Source: Symbiodinium natans | Taxonomy: Eukaryota; Sar; Dinophyceae; Suessiales; Symbiodiniaceae | Length of the DNA: 52,059 nucleotides | Assembly: GCA_905221605.1 (NCBI GenBank) | Contig: CAJNDS010000126.1 | Span: 112,501 to 164,559 of the forward strand | Reading direction: 5' to 3' | In this document: positions 20,547 through 31,218 of the stretch, piece by piece | How positions within the stretch are numbered: position 1 is the first letter of the stretch | How the letters are laid out: each line of letters opens with the position of its first letter | Notes under the pieces: model-generated | What the model was told of the DNA's origin: nothing | What the model saw: only the letters and a program-made list of their open reading frames with translations | Database searches by the model: none | Translations under genes and position numbers: made by a program

Positions 20547-22673
20547 ATGCCTGTGGTACGACAAGGGGATGATAGCGCCGAAGGCACGCTTAGGGGAATA
20601 CTGGTGACAACGACAGGCAGGGAGCGAGTGAGGAAGGGTAATAGGCGAGTCAAGGGGTTGGGCTCCGAAGAGACGGGGATAGCAGGACTGGATATATGCT
20701 ATTGGAAAGGACACACAGCCGACAAGATGGTACGAAAATGCAAAAACGTACACAAGAAGGGGTATGAACATGATGTGAAACGATATCCCGTGATTGAAGA
20801 GGCAAAGGCAAGGCTGCGCGGGATATCTCTGGCCGAAGAGGTCGTGCTGGACATACTAGCCGGGGAGCAAGGCGAGGAAGGTAAGGATGCATCAAGATTG
20901 GCTGACAGGATAGTGGAGGAATGCAGGAGAATAGGTATAGTCGACGAGAGGTTCCGCGTGGAAAGTCGAGAGGATAGTCAGCCGGCGGCATCAGCACAGC
21001 ATTGCTTGCCACCGGTAATGAGACGATGGATGATAGACTCGGGATGCGCTATGGATCTCATAGCAGAAGCAGACCTCACCCAGGACGAAAAAGATATGGC
21101 CATTGAGGCGAAGAAAGTGAGGTTCAACACCGCCAACGGCAACACCACGTCAAAGCAAGAGATCTGCATGGATATACAAGGGATGCCTGAGACAATGAGG
21201 ATTAGAATGCTCGAGAGTACTCCCGCTGTTCTGTCGATGGGGAGGAGATGTATGAAAATGGGATATTCATTTCATTGGCTGGCGGGTGCTAACCCCGTGT
21301 TCGTCAAACCGGATTCGAGCTTGATAGTACTAAAAGTCATCGGGGATATCCCATACATGGTGGATAGAATGTCAACGGTCGTTAGTGAAAGTGAGCGGAG
21401 TGACTATCACATCTATCCTGCTATGCCAGCGCCTCTTGCGATTGAATTGCCCATGCGAGGAAATTCCAGTCCGAGGAGGATCGGAGAGAAACAGGATGAA
21501 TGTAGTCCCAAAAGCGTGGACTCGGACACGGATAGAGACATCGAGGAGGAACCGATAGGAAAGGCCGCCAACGACGACGAGAGGCTACTAGACAAATGGA
21601 TGTTAACGGGTAATAAGGCGGTGTGTTTCCACAACAAACCAAGAACGAAGGCTTGCGATCCATGGTTTGAAACACTGAGATTCCCAGAGATACATGCACT
21701 TGTGCCGCGATTCGCCGAGAGATGTAGATCCAAACGTGTGTACAAAGATGGCCAAACCGTGGCGGAATGGATAGACTGGGTGGATAAGTACAGTGAGGGA
21801 GAGAATAGAGAAGCGGAGGAGGAATTGTGGACCGGCAAAACCATGTTCAAGATAGAAGGACTAACTTATGAAGGAGCGGATGCCGGGGAAGCGGCACAGA
21901 GCGATAGCGTGAAGGTGAGAAAGCACATTTTGGACAGGATAGCCACGGATGAAACCACGGATGAAACCACGGGGTTAAATCACCTGCTGATGATGCTGGA
22001 CAAGACCATTGGTACCAGCGGCGAGGCCGAAACGCTAGTCCGGATAGCCAAGTATCTGTGGCCGTGTGCTCCTCAAGAAATCTTGGACGGTGGGATGGCT
22101 CAGAAACCTCTAGGGGACACGAGGCCAGAAATCTTGAAAATCAAACATGCAATTGAAGGTAGCAAACGCGTCATAGTGCACATCTGTTGCGGGAAATCAA
22201 GGGGGAAGTTTGATGACATAGCAACTGAGTTAGGGATGAGTGTGATAGACATCGACATGGAGGAGAACGTGCTGCAATCTGATACATGGTGGTGGCTAGT
22301 GAAGCTGGCTACGACTAATTTGGTGTTTTGTTGGCTAGCTGGACCGCCTTGCAGAACAAGATCCGTGATGAGACACAGAAGGCCGGGTCCGATCCCACTT
22401 AGGTCGAGGAATGGACCGGAGAGGTGGGGATACTCATTTATCAGTTGGGCACAGAAGCAGGAATGCCGTGACGACGATATCATCATACTGCGCGTGTGCA
22501 TGCTTGTGGTGATAGGAAAGGCACGTCACCGACGATTGAGAGCCCCAACGATGTGTCTCATTGAGCAGCCCCAGGACCCCGAGACGAATTGGGATGATAC
22601 GCCAGAAGGGGGATACGCATCATTGTGGGCGACAGAAGAATGGGATAGGACGAGTGCCTTTCATAGGGACTAA
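20547..22673 (+). CDS. pol: Pol copy B, N-terminal part (protease and methyltransferase-like domain)
   Basis: 708 aa from the conserved ATG to a premature stop. It carries the DSG protease (about 21036) and the methyltransferase-like motifs (motif I from 22170, GPPC near 22346). Compared with copy A it is a mosaic: some stretches nearly identical, others scattered with substitutions, and about 21928-22250 strongly diverged at DNA level. It has a 12-nt tandem duplication near 21952-21975. The stop arises inside an indel-dense stretch (22655-22815) where copy A is clean, so it is probably a sequence-quality artefact. Confidence 0.85.
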   Translation: MPVVRQGDDSAEGTLRGILVTTTGRERVRKGNRRVKGLGSEETGIAGLDICYWKGHTADKMVRKCKNVHKKGYEHDVKRYPVIEEAKARLRGISLAEEVVLDILAGEQGEEGKDASRLADRIVEECRRIGIVDERFRVESREDSQPAASAQHCLPPVMRRWMIDSGCAMDLIAEADLTQDEKDMAIEAKKVRFNTANGNTTSKQEICMDIQGMPETMRIRMLESTPAVLSMGRRCMKMGYSFHWLAGANPVFVKPDSSLIVLKVIGDIPYMVDRMSTVVSESERSDYHIYPAMPAPLAIELPMRGNSSPRRIGEKQDECSPKSVDSDTDRDIEEEPIGKAANDDERLLDKWMLTGNKAVCFHNKPRTKACDPWFETLRFPEIHALVPRFAERCRSKRVYKDGQTVAEWIDWVDKYSEGENREAEEELWTGKTMFKIEGLTYEGADAGEAAQSDSVKVRKHILDRIATDETTDETTGLNHLLMMLDKTIGTSGEAETLVRIAKYLWPCAPQEILDGGMAQKPLGDTRPEILKIKHAIEGSKRVIVHICCGKSRGKFDDIATELGMSVIDIDMEENVLQSDTWWWLVKLATTNLVFCWLAGPPCRTRSVMRHRRPGPIPLRSRNGPERWGYSFISWAQKQECRDDDIIILRVCMLVVIGKARHRRLRAPTMCLIEQPQDPETNWDDTPEGGYASLWATEEWDRTSAFHRD

Positions 22674-22815
22674 AAAGTTATGTTAGGTTTCGAACAGGGA
22701 CCGATGGAACCCTAGGAGAAAGCCGACCACCAATAGCGACTTGGACGCAGAGTGTAGGATGGCGGTCCAATCTTAGAGGACAGGGACCGGAGAGACGAAC
22801 GATGCGAGTGATAGA
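22655..22815 (+). other. Indel-dense seam breaking Pol copy B
   Basis: Against 10010-10172 of copy A this 160-bp stretch contains many single-base insertions and deletions that shift the frame repeatedly. Left of it copy B diverges from A in patches; right of it the two are almost identical. This looks like a low-quality consensus junction between two source sequences. Confidence 0.7.
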
Positions 22816-22827
22816 AGCAAGGGCGAG

Positions 22828-25800
22828 ATGAGCGAGTCACAAAACTGGTCGGAGTGGGCACCGGGATTAGTGCGAGCCATCAAGGAGACTATGCGTAAGC
22901 ACCACCGAATTTCATCAGTGGTCGAAAAGGGGATAGACGAGAGGAATAGGGAGACAACGGCAGAACAAGACGATGGTGACGGTCGACTGAGAACGACGTT
23001 CTACTGCGCCGCGTGTAAGGCCGATTCATCCGGGGTATGCGGTTTTTGTGAAAGAGCTTTGAGTCCTGAGCAGATTGAGGCGGGGCAAAGCGCACGCAAT
23101 ATGACGGATGCGGAGTTTCAGCTCATCCACGGAATGAAGAAGAGTCCGGATGACGACCTAAGGATCGCGGAGCAAGTCGTCGCTGTACCCGGCGAGGAAG
23201 AAAGCGCCGAAAACGGAGGCGAATTGGATGATGATATAGATTTGCCAGGAATAGCCGATGAAGAACAGGCTAGAAGAGGAGTGGGAGAGCCTCAGAAGGA
23301 TGATAGCGCCGGTGACGTGGGAGAAGTGGAACAAGCAAAGGCAGAAGACGGACCTGCGGATCAGGTTCGAGTTGCGGATAGAATTGGCGAAGGGATAGGG
23401 TCGAGCAAAACTGTGAGCATCCGGAGAGCAAGATACTCACCGGAGTATGCAAGATCGACGGAACATTTGCTCACGCATCTCCCAAAGAACATGCACTGCG
23501 TTGCTTGTCGACAAGGCAAAGCAATAAACGTCCCCTTCAACAGGGGCGAAGGCATCACAGACAAGGGCGCCGAGAAGTTCGGGGAGAGGGTCACTGCTGA
23601 CACGATAGTTCTTCGCAGCAACAAAGACAAGGGAATCCGCGGAGAAAACAATGCAATCGTGATGTTCGACTTCAAGACACAGTGGGTACACTGCACGCCC
23701 GTAAAGTCCAGGGGAACGGATGAGTTTGTGCGAGCTATCAATGAGTTCCGAGGCCCAGATATGGTAGTGCATCTGTACGCAGACGGAGCCGGTGAATTCT
23801 CAAAAGCCTGCGACGTCATAGGAACTTGCAGGGCGACTTCTACACCCGGATTACCCCGAACGAATAGCATAGCGGAGCTCAAGGTCAAAGAAGTAATCTA
23901 CGGTGGCAGAGTATTGCTGAGACAAGCAGGACTAGAACCGAAGTGGTGGCCGTACGCTGTGCAGACGTTCTGCTTCCATAGGAACGTACAACAAGTGGAC
24001 GGGGTAAGCCCGTACGGGAAAAGACATGGCAACGAGCAAGACAAAGTGAAACTGATTCCTTTCGGGGCACTTGTTAACTACCTCCCCATTGCCGAAAAGC
24101 CTAGAAAAGCTGGCAAAGAGGACGCGGCCCTGCTCGAACGGGGGGATCCTGAAAATGACGCTCTTGAGATTCTCGGAGCTGATGAAGATGTTTCGAGCAT
24201 GGCCTTGCCCTCTGAAACGAAGGAAACTAAAGAACAACGCTCGCAAAGGGAGGAAGAGCTGAGAGAGATCGATAGACGTGCGCTCGACATGGTCATGACG
24301 CAGGACTTTGATGTGCAGCATGCAAAGGACATCATCCTGAAGTTCACTTCGATAGAAAAAGGAATAGCGAAGAATTCGCGGAGCATGGCCACCGGTAGAG
24401 GGTTCATAGTCCTGGGGCTGTATGCGTACGGAGGAAAGATTGGCGTTACGAAAAGTGCCAAAGAATATCCGGGGATAGCCATGGTGTGCTGCGAGCTGAT
24501 AGCAAAATGCTTCCCAGAAGCTACTTTTACAACGGTGATTGTGTCTGTCGGAACCAGGATGGGGCCTCACAAGGACAAGTTTAACGAGAGCCAGACATAC
24601 AACTTTGTTGTACCGGTAAGCGAGAGGGCGGGCGAAGCTATGATCTGGACAGAAGAGGAACAGTGTGCGAGTGGGGGTGGCAAGGCCGCCGGGATAGAGA
24701 AAGAGGTGCTTCCGGGAAAATGGATATGGGGAAGGACTCGGAAGGTGGATAGTGGGCTAAAGTTCAATCCAAGAGTTTGGCATGCTACCGAAGATGCCTT
24801 GGCGCCGGAGGATAGAGTGATAGCGGTGGGATATACCCTGGCAGCGGGTAAAAAGGCATCTGTGGACGACAAGTGGAAGTTGATGAGGCTGGGCTTCAGA
24901 TTGGATGAGCACTTTGCGACATTAGCGGATGGCTTATGCCAGGCAGCGTGTGCAGACGATGGTGGGGAAGGGGAAGAATATGTAGATCACGACGCCGAGG
25001 AAGAGCAAGCGTATGCCATGGCATCCAAGGCGAAGTTCGACACTCCGGCGTCACCCGGATTGTTCCTAGGTTACGCGCTCCAACCAGGGGGTGTTCCGAG
25101 CGGAGACTATATAGTGGTTGAGCTGGCGCACCTGTATCACGGATGGACGGTACCGTCGATACACCGCGTGAAGAGGATAGTACTTGACGAGGAGATGCCC
25201 AACTACTTCCCGATGCAAGCTGTGGCTGATAGGAAGTCGAGAATCATGACAGCGACTCGAGCTGATGCCCTGGCCAGATTGGAACTGGAGAGAGAGGGGC
25301 AGCAAGGAGAGGAGACGGAGGAAATCTTCGCAGAGGAGAGAAGGGTACGAGCCGATGTGATGAGACAAATTAAGTGCGACGATCAGCGTCTTCAAAACGG
25401 GGATTTCTGGGAACATGATGAGATAGACCATTCGTGGACGCTTCATCACATCTTACCCCGAAAGGAGCTGTGTACCCCAGGCGAGGAGGTCAAAGGTACA
25501 GGTGGCCCCGGGGATAGAGAGCTGGGTCCAAGGAGGCGAACGTGGATAGTGTACGCCGATGGTACATCGGAGGTGCTGGATGAGGATAGAATGAAGGGCA
25601 AGAAGAAGATCACCAAGAAATGGACGGGGTGCACTACGTTCTGGGAAAAGGGGGAGCCTGAGGGAGAGATAGATGATGAAGCCAAGGAGCGGGCGCGGGG
25701 AGAGAAGGCGACGGGTATACGGGGGGTGGGTTTAGACTACGAACAAGACATGCCCAGAATAGAGCGGCCGTACGCGAGATCTCACAAACCCAACTCCATT

Positions 25801-28800
25801 TCGTCAGCAGAGTGGAATAGGATGAGCCCGGGACAGCGACTACGTTATATCGAGGGAGACAAAGAGAGGATCATCAGAGGAGAGAGGCCCCCTTCGGCCG
25901 TTCGAGGGCAAGAGGAAATAGGACCGCGTCCCGCAGAAATTGGAGTTCGAGAATGGATGGAGAAAATCACCGACCATGGCCAGGAATTCTCACCGCCGGA
26001 GTACCGATGGGATCCCCCACCGGGAATGCCTGAGGGTGGCCGAGTATGGGCAGTAAGAAACAATCGCGCCACATCCTACCGATTCTATGGCGGAAGGGAC
26101 AAAAGACGGCTTGAGCTCTGGTGGAGGGTCACTCGGAGCGCTAATACTGGAGAGGTCTTAGAATCCATTGAGTACGACTCTTGTATACAGGCAGAGATGA
26201 TGCGCAATAGAGGGAGATACCGATTCGTTGTGCCCAGGGACATCATCACGGAGTTCTGGTACATCCCCGACGGAGGAGAAGACCGACGAATCAGGGATAG
26301 AGGAGAATCAGCAGAACCTGCTGCACCGGCGTCCAGGATGGGGGATACTGAGGAGGTTACGAAAACCATCAACCAATTGTGCAGCACAGCTGGAATAGCG
26401 CGAACACCGTCCGACAACATCATTGGGGAAATGATGAGGGAGTTGGGCGAACAGCCTAAAGTGCAGATCATGGAGGTCGGATTAGAAGAGATCGGGGGTA
26501 ACGGAGGTGAGAACGTATCTTGGATATCGGGGGAAGGATGCGTGATAGGAGAGGGTGTGACGGATGTGGTCATTGCTATCGATGCGTCTAGCGACGGCAT
26601 GAGGACAGAGGTTGATCGGAAGGCATCCGGGTGGAGACGTGAGGAAGGCCTAGATAGTACGCGAGAGGCTCGAGAAAGAGTATTTGGCAATGTAGAAAAG
26701 GTTATCACAGACGCCAACAGCAGAGGAATAGTGGCCACGATCATCTGGATAGGCGGTAAAAGTCGAATGGCTGACGAGACCATTGTTCGAATGGCGCTTG
26801 CCTGGGACATGTGGATAGTGCGGAGTGATGGATGCATGCTGGGTATGCATGACGGGGTAGACGCCTCGTGTTACATAGGAGTCGTCACACCATGCATGAT
26901 GAATGCGATCGCGGCGGACATGTTAGCATGCGATCACATGCCAAGGGATCATGACTTGATGTCGCGCATAGTGAGGACATCGGACGCGAAAATAGACGTA
27001 CGGCGAGAGCAGGAGGGTAAAGCGATACGCGAAATGATCAAGGTGTTAAAGGACGTGATAGACATCTGCGGCGAGGAAGAGGGTGATTCGGTGTCGATGG
27101 CATGTGAAGAACACGGGGGAGGCTATCTCGGATATAGCAGTGGTATGGTGACACTGGACGTGGACTCCTTGGCACAGCTGGAAAAGGGAACGATTAGAGG
27201 CGACGAGACTGGGGGATCACTAGAAAGGCTGTTGAAGATAGCCAAGAGAAGAATGAACGGAGGAAACTCATATTGGGTGATAGACATGGAGGGGGACGAC
27301 GAGCACGAAGAATATGCTACGGATAGAGAAGATCAGACGCTGATAAGGAACTATGCTGCTGCGGCGGCCGAGGATGGGGCACCATACATCAGTCGTGAGG
27401 AGATCAGATGGAAAAGATGCATAGTTATGAACAATCCTGGCCGAGAGGCATTGAGGGAGATCTTCGGACCACGAGCGAAACACACACAAGATCTGCGCGT
27501 GATCCTGGTTGACGGCGACGACATAGGCAAGGTTATGATGACGAAGCAGAACAGTCGCCGCATCAGACATAGCACCGGAGGGGCCGCAGTAGCTTACCCT
27601 GGAGAAGAGCTTGAGGTGGGAGACCTGAACGGGGACGGATGGATGATAGTGCTGACCGGGGAGAGGGAGAACCACGACGCAGATCGGCGCCATGACCAAG
27701 ATAGAGAGGAAAACCCCGGATTCGACGACCAGAGCGATGTGTTTGACTCGGAAGGATGGACGTTGTCAGACCTAGAAGAGGAACGGGAACCGGTGGATGA
27801 GGCGTTCTTCAGGGCCGGACACGCCGAAACCATTAACCTCGAAACTATGGAGAAGGGCGAATGCAACATAGTCATGTGGGAGGCAGAGAGGAACGCACTA
27901 GTCCTCGAACTAAAGGACGACATCCATGTTCCACTGATAGGATACACCTGGGTTCGTACTGGGATAGCGTATCCGGAAGATCCTGGCACCAGTGTAAGAG
28001 TGTCTGCGCTCGGGCAGCTTGTGGCAGAAACCATGTGCGACGTCATAGGATACGAGGTATCACCTGAGCGAGAGATCCTGGTGGCTATACAGAATAGAAA
28101 TAGCTTTCCCATCACGTTTGGAGGAGGAGGGGGGCCAATCATGAGAATGGAATTCGCTAAGGGAGTATGTCTACGGCCGAGGATGCGCGGGTGCATGATG
28201 CCTGAGAACGTGAAGGAAGTGAGACATCGTAGGGCACATCGGGAGAGCAAGAAAGCAATCTGGGCAAGAGAGGCCCGTGCGAGGGAAAGAGACAGGGATA
28301 GTGTGGATCATGGGCTGAGAGCAAGGAGGAGTAGAGATGAGGATAGGCGGCGAATCGGCATCAAGCATGTCTCGAATAGGACATACAAGTGCCGAGAATG
28401 TCGACGACTGTTGGAGGGAAAAGCCAAGGTACCTAGCTTGATCCTCACGTCGATGACGCTTTGCTTCGCATGCTTCATGAACAAGCATACTACACCCGTT
28501 GATAATTTGATCCGGCAGGGTTATCAGACTGAAGACGAGGAGTATGGAGATGGAATAGTCGCAGTCCCTGCTATACAGGTGGATGCAGATCAAGAGGATA
28601 GTTGGGAAGAGGTTGCGGAAAATGAAGTGTGTGATAGCATCGACGAGACAGTGGGAGAGTGTGAGCCACTGATGGCCACAATCATAGAGGACGAAGAGGA
28701 GGACATCGAGGAAGTTTTCGGACTTGTCGCTAGACCCGTGACGAAGGCTGAGAGGGCGATCAACCCCAAGGCTCGGGCAGCGCTTGATAAAGAATGGAAA

Positions 28801-31140
28801 AAGCTGATGGATCAAGTGGTCTGGATAATGGAGGAGGTGCGTTCGTGGAAGGACGTTCAACGGGAGGCAATGGATAGAGGGGAAATAGCTCATGTAGGTC
28901 GTATCTTTGACATCTGTGTGGAAAAGAACTGGGAGCTTGCTGAAGACGATCCTCTTAGAAAGTATAAGGGGAGAGTTGTGTTTGAGGGATGTCATGTCAA
29001 AGACCAGGAGGGAAAGTGGGCCATCTTTCAGGAAATCACATCATGTCCCGCGACACTTGAGGCAGGCAAGATGGCGGATGCCTATGGGATGCTGCCAGGA
29101 CATGACATCGAGATGTCGGACGGTGAGTCGGCATACACGCAGGCGCTGTTGGGGGGGCCTAAAACATGGATACGGATCCCGAGGGATAGGTGGCCAGATG
29201 AATGGGAGGGCATAGACGACCCCGTGGTGCCACTGAGACTAGCTTTATACGGGCATCCGGATGCCGGGGGGTTCTGGGAAAAGCACTGCGAAAAGGCCGT
29301 GACTGAGGTCGGCTTCGAATTCCTCTCAGATTGGCCTAGTGTGTTCTTCCATAAGGAGCTGAAGCTGATGCTGGTGATCTACGTCGACGACTTCAAGCTT
29401 GCGGGGCCCAAAGAGAACTTAGCGATAGGATGGGAGAAGCTGGCGAAGAGAATCAAGCTCGAAGAGCCACGAAGTATGGGCAGATACTTGGGATGCTTGC
29501 ACACGGCTAGCGCGATACCTTTTCGGTCGCCGTTTGAGCCGAGACACGAGTGGACGAAGATCATCGAGCCCAAGAAGGAACCGCCTAATTTCGTGGGGAA
29601 GGCCGAGGCGAAGGAAGATAGTCCAGATGAGATCAGGATCCTTCGATATGATGTTACCGATTTCATGAAGCAGTGTGTGGATAGATATCAAGAGTTGTGC
29701 TCGACGGCATATCCTAAGCCACTGGATAAAGCTAAGACCCCATATCTCGACGAGAGCCGCCCAGAGTTCGACGAGAACCCAGTAGACGACAAGGTGAACG
29801 AAATTATGGGGATAGCCAAGTACGAGCTGCCGGATGAGGGGCCGGGAGTGTTGAAAGAGCACGCCCCTGCGGTACTCATGAAGATCTTGTATGGGGCCAG
29901 AGTCGGAAGGTATGACCTACTGCGACCAGTACAGGTTCTGGCGTCGAGGCTGACGACCTGGACACATCTCTGTGACAAGAGAATGCATAGACTGATCTCA
30001 TACATCAACGAGACGACCACAACGAGCCTCTACGGATGGGTCGGGGATAGGATAGGAGACATCCGTCTTGTACTATACTGCGACGCCGATCTTGCCAGCG
30101 ACAAGAACGACCATAGATCTACGTCGGGGGTATATCTTTGTCTTCAAGGACCGCACACTTTCGTTCCTATAGCTGCTTACTGTAAGAAGCAAACGTCGTG
30201 CTCCAAAAGTACCCCTGAAGCTGAGATAGTAGCCCTGCACGATGGCATCACGAAACAGGGAATACCGGGGTTGGCACTATGGGAGATGATGAAGGAGAGT
30301 ATAGAACCCTTGATAGTGGCAGAAGACAATGAGGCGGCTGTTAGAGTGATTGTCTCGGGCAAGAATCCGAACATGAGGTACCTGTCTAGAACACAACGAA
30401 TAGACATAGCTAGGCTGAACCAGTTCTACGAGGCAGTCATGTTCACGTTTGTCAATTGTCCTACTGAGTATCAGGCTGCCAACATGATGACCAAGGCCAT
30501 CAATGAAGCACGAGAGTGGTTAAGGGATATGTACACTACCGCACATTTCGGTGAAGAGGAGTTCGGGAACGCAACGGGAACCATCTTAGCTATGCCCGCG
30601 TGCCGGGGGGTATCCCAAAATCAGCTCGAGTATGACATCAGGGATAACGTCGGGATAGCAAAGTCCATAGTGGGAAGATGGATAATTTGGGAAATGGTGT
30701 GGGATATCAAACACTCGCCAATTCTGGAGGTCGATGAGGCGATCGTCGGTGAGTGCGACGGGATAGTTGTGATAGCACCGAAGCGAGTTGACTCGCCTTC
30801 TCGACTAGCCCGCGGAGCAGAGCTTAAGCTGGGAAGAAAGGACCAAAGTGCGGCTGATAGCCTAGCTTTACTAGTCGATAGAGTGATCGCTGCGGGCATC
30901 GGGATTGTTCTGATCAATCGCAGTGATGCCGCCATATCCGAGGGAATAGCGAGAATTCTTGCTGCACGTGGAAAACTGGCTCGAATGCGGGGAAAGACGC
31001 AGATAGGAGAGCTTCATGACAAAGGAGAGGACGTACAATGCACCATATACATTAATGAAGAATCAAAGGCTCGGATAGAAAGTAGCGATATGGTGAATAT
31101 TGAAGCACTTTGTAATGCTCTTCAACGACGTCTTGACTAG
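22828..31140 (+). CDS. pol: Pol copy B, remainder, uninterrupted (integrase to RNase H and tail)
   Basis: 2770 codons without a break from the residue equivalent to 10184 of copy A. It holds the zinc finger, HHCC/DDE integrase, nested oxygenase-like domain, FLGY integrase tail, the long unassigned region, RT (YVDD at 29380-29391), RNase H and the ~200-residue tail. It supports a single giant Pol frame and shows that the two breaks in copy A are not part of the family design. The middle region (about 25500-28750) has no domain I can name; it includes a hydrophobic-strand segment VTDVVIAIDASS... and a CRECRRLL...LCFACF zinc pair near 28390-28470. Confidence 0.92.
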   Translation: MSESQNWSEWAPGLVRAIKETMRKHHRISSVVEKGIDERNRETTAEQDDGDGRLRTTFYCAACKADSSGVCGFCERALSPEQIEAGQSARNMTDAEFQLIHGMKKSPDDDLRIAEQVVAVPGEEESAENGGELDDDIDLPGIADEEQARRGVGEPQKDDSAGDVGEVEQAKAEDGPADQVRVADRIGEGIGSSKTVSIRRARYSPEYARSTEHLLTHLPKNMHCVACRQGKAINVPFNRGEGITDKGAEKFGERVTADTIVLRSNKDKGIRGENNAIVMFDFKTQWVHCTPVKSRGTDEFVRAINEFRGPDMVVHLYADGAGEFSKACDVIGTCRATSTPGLPRTNSIAELKVKEVIYGGRVLLRQAGLEPKWWPYAVQTFCFHRNVQQVDGVSPYGKRHGNEQDKVKLIPFGALVNYLPIAEKPRKAGKEDAALLERGDPENDALEILGADEDVSSMALPSETKETKEQRSQREEELREIDRRALDMVMTQDFDVQHAKDIILKFTSIEKGIAKNSRSMATGRGFIVLGLYAYGGKIGVTKSAKEYPGIAMVCCELIAKCFPEATFTTVIVSVGTRMGPHKDKFNESQTYNFVVPVSERAGEAMIWTEEEQCASGGGKAAGIEKEVLPGKWIWGRTRKVDSGLKFNPRVWHATEDALAPEDRVIAVGYTLAAGKKASVDDKWKLMRLGFRLDEHFATLADGLCQAACADDGGEGEEYVDHDAEEEQAYAMASKAKFDTPASPGLFLGYALQPGGVPSGDYIVVELAHLYHGWTVPSIHRVKRIVLDEEMPNYFPMQAVADRKSRIMTATRADALARLELEREGQQGEETEEIFAEERRVRADVMRQIKCDDQRLQNGDFWEHDEIDHSWTLHHILPRKELCTPGEEVKGTGGPGDRELGPRRRTWIVYADGTSEVLDEDRMKGKKKITKKWTGCTTFWEKGEPEGEIDDEAKERARGEKATGIRGVGLDYEQDMPRIERPYARSHKPNSISSAEWNRMSPGQRLRYIEGDKERIIRGERPPSAVRGQEEIGPRPAEIGVREWMEKITDHGQEFSPPEYRWDPPPGMPEGGRVWAVRNNRATSYRFYGGRDKRRLELWWRVTRSANTGEVLESIEYDSCIQAEMMRNRGRYRFVVPRDIITEFWYIPDGGEDRRIRDRGESAEPAAPASRMGDTEEVTKTINQLCSTAGIARTPSDNIIGEMMRELGEQPKVQIMEVGLEEIGGNGGENVSWISGEGCVIGEGVTDVVIAIDASSDGMRTEVDRKASGWRREEGLDSTREARERVFGNVEKVITDANSRGIVATIIWIGGKSRMADETIVRMALAWDMWIVRSDGCMLGMHDGVDASCYIGVVTPCMMNAIAADMLACDHMPRDHDLMSRIVRTSDAKIDVRREQEGKAIREMIKVLKDVIDICGEEEGDSVSMACEEHGGGYLGYSSGMVTLDVDSLAQLEKGTIRGDETGGSLERLLKIAKRRMNGGNSYWVIDMEGDDEHEEYATDREDQTLIRNYAAAAAEDGAPYISREEIRWKRCIVMNNPGREALREIFGPRAKHTQDLRVILVDGDDIGKVMMTKQNSRRIRHSTGGAAVAYPGEELEVGDLNGDGWMIVLTGERENHDADRRHDQDREENPGFDDQSDVFDSEGWTLSDLEEEREPVDEAFFRAGHAETINLETMEKGECNIVMWEAERNALVLELKDDIHVPLIGYTWVRTGIAYPEDPGTSVRVSALGQLVAETMCDVIGYEVSPEREILVAIQNRNSFPITFGGGGGPIMRMEFAKGVCLRPRMRGCMMPENVKEVRHRRAHRESKKAIWAREARARERDRDSVDHGLRARRSRDEDRRRIGIKHVSNRTYKCRECRRLLEGKAKVPSLILTSMTLCFACFMNKHTTPVDNLIRQGYQTEDEEYGDGIVAVPAIQVDADQEDSWEEVAENEVCDSIDETVGECEPLMATIIEDEEEDIEEVFGLVARPVTKAERAINPKARAALDKEWKKLMDQVVWIMEEVRSWKDVQREAMDRGEIAHVGRIFDICVEKNWELAEDDPLRKYKGRVVFEGCHVKDQEGKWAIFQEITSCPATLEAGKMADAYGMLPGHDIEMSDGESAYTQALLGGPKTWIRIPRDRWPDEWEGIDDPVVPLRLALYGHPDAGGFWEKHCEKAVTEVGFEFLSDWPSVFFHKELKLMLVIYVDDFKLAGPKENLAIGWEKLAKRIKLEEPRSMGRYLGCLHTASAIPFRSPFEPRHEWTKIIEPKKEPPNFVGKAEAKEDSPDEIRILRYDVTDFMKQCVDRYQELCSTAYPKPLDKAKTPYLDESRPEFDENPVDDKVNEIMGIAKYELPDEGPGVLKEHAPAVLMKILYGARVGRYDLLRPVQVLASRLTTWTHLCDKRMHRLISYINETTTTSLYGWVGDRIGDIRLVLYCDADLASDKNDHRSTSGVYLCLQGPHTFVPIAAYCKKQTSCSKSTPEAEIVALHDGITKQGIPGLALWEMMKESIEPLIVAEDNEAAVRVIVSGKNPNMRYLSRTQRIDIARLNQFYEAVMFTFVNCPTEYQAANMMTKAINEAREWLRDMYTTAHFGEEEFGNATGTILAMPACRGVSQNQLEYDIRDNVGIAKSIVGRWIIWEMVWDIKHSPILEVDEAIVGECDGIVVIAPKRVDSPSRLARGAELKLGRKDQSAADSLALLVDRVIAAGIGIVLINRSDAAISEGIARILAARGKLARMRGKTQIGELHDKGEDVQCTIYINEESKARIESSDMVNIEALCNALQRRLD

Positions 31141-31218
31141 AGCGACTTTTGTGTGACCTTGAGTTGCATGCAGGTGTAAGGAAGAAGAGGGCTCTAGCGA
31201 CCTGCATAGCGTGGAGCC

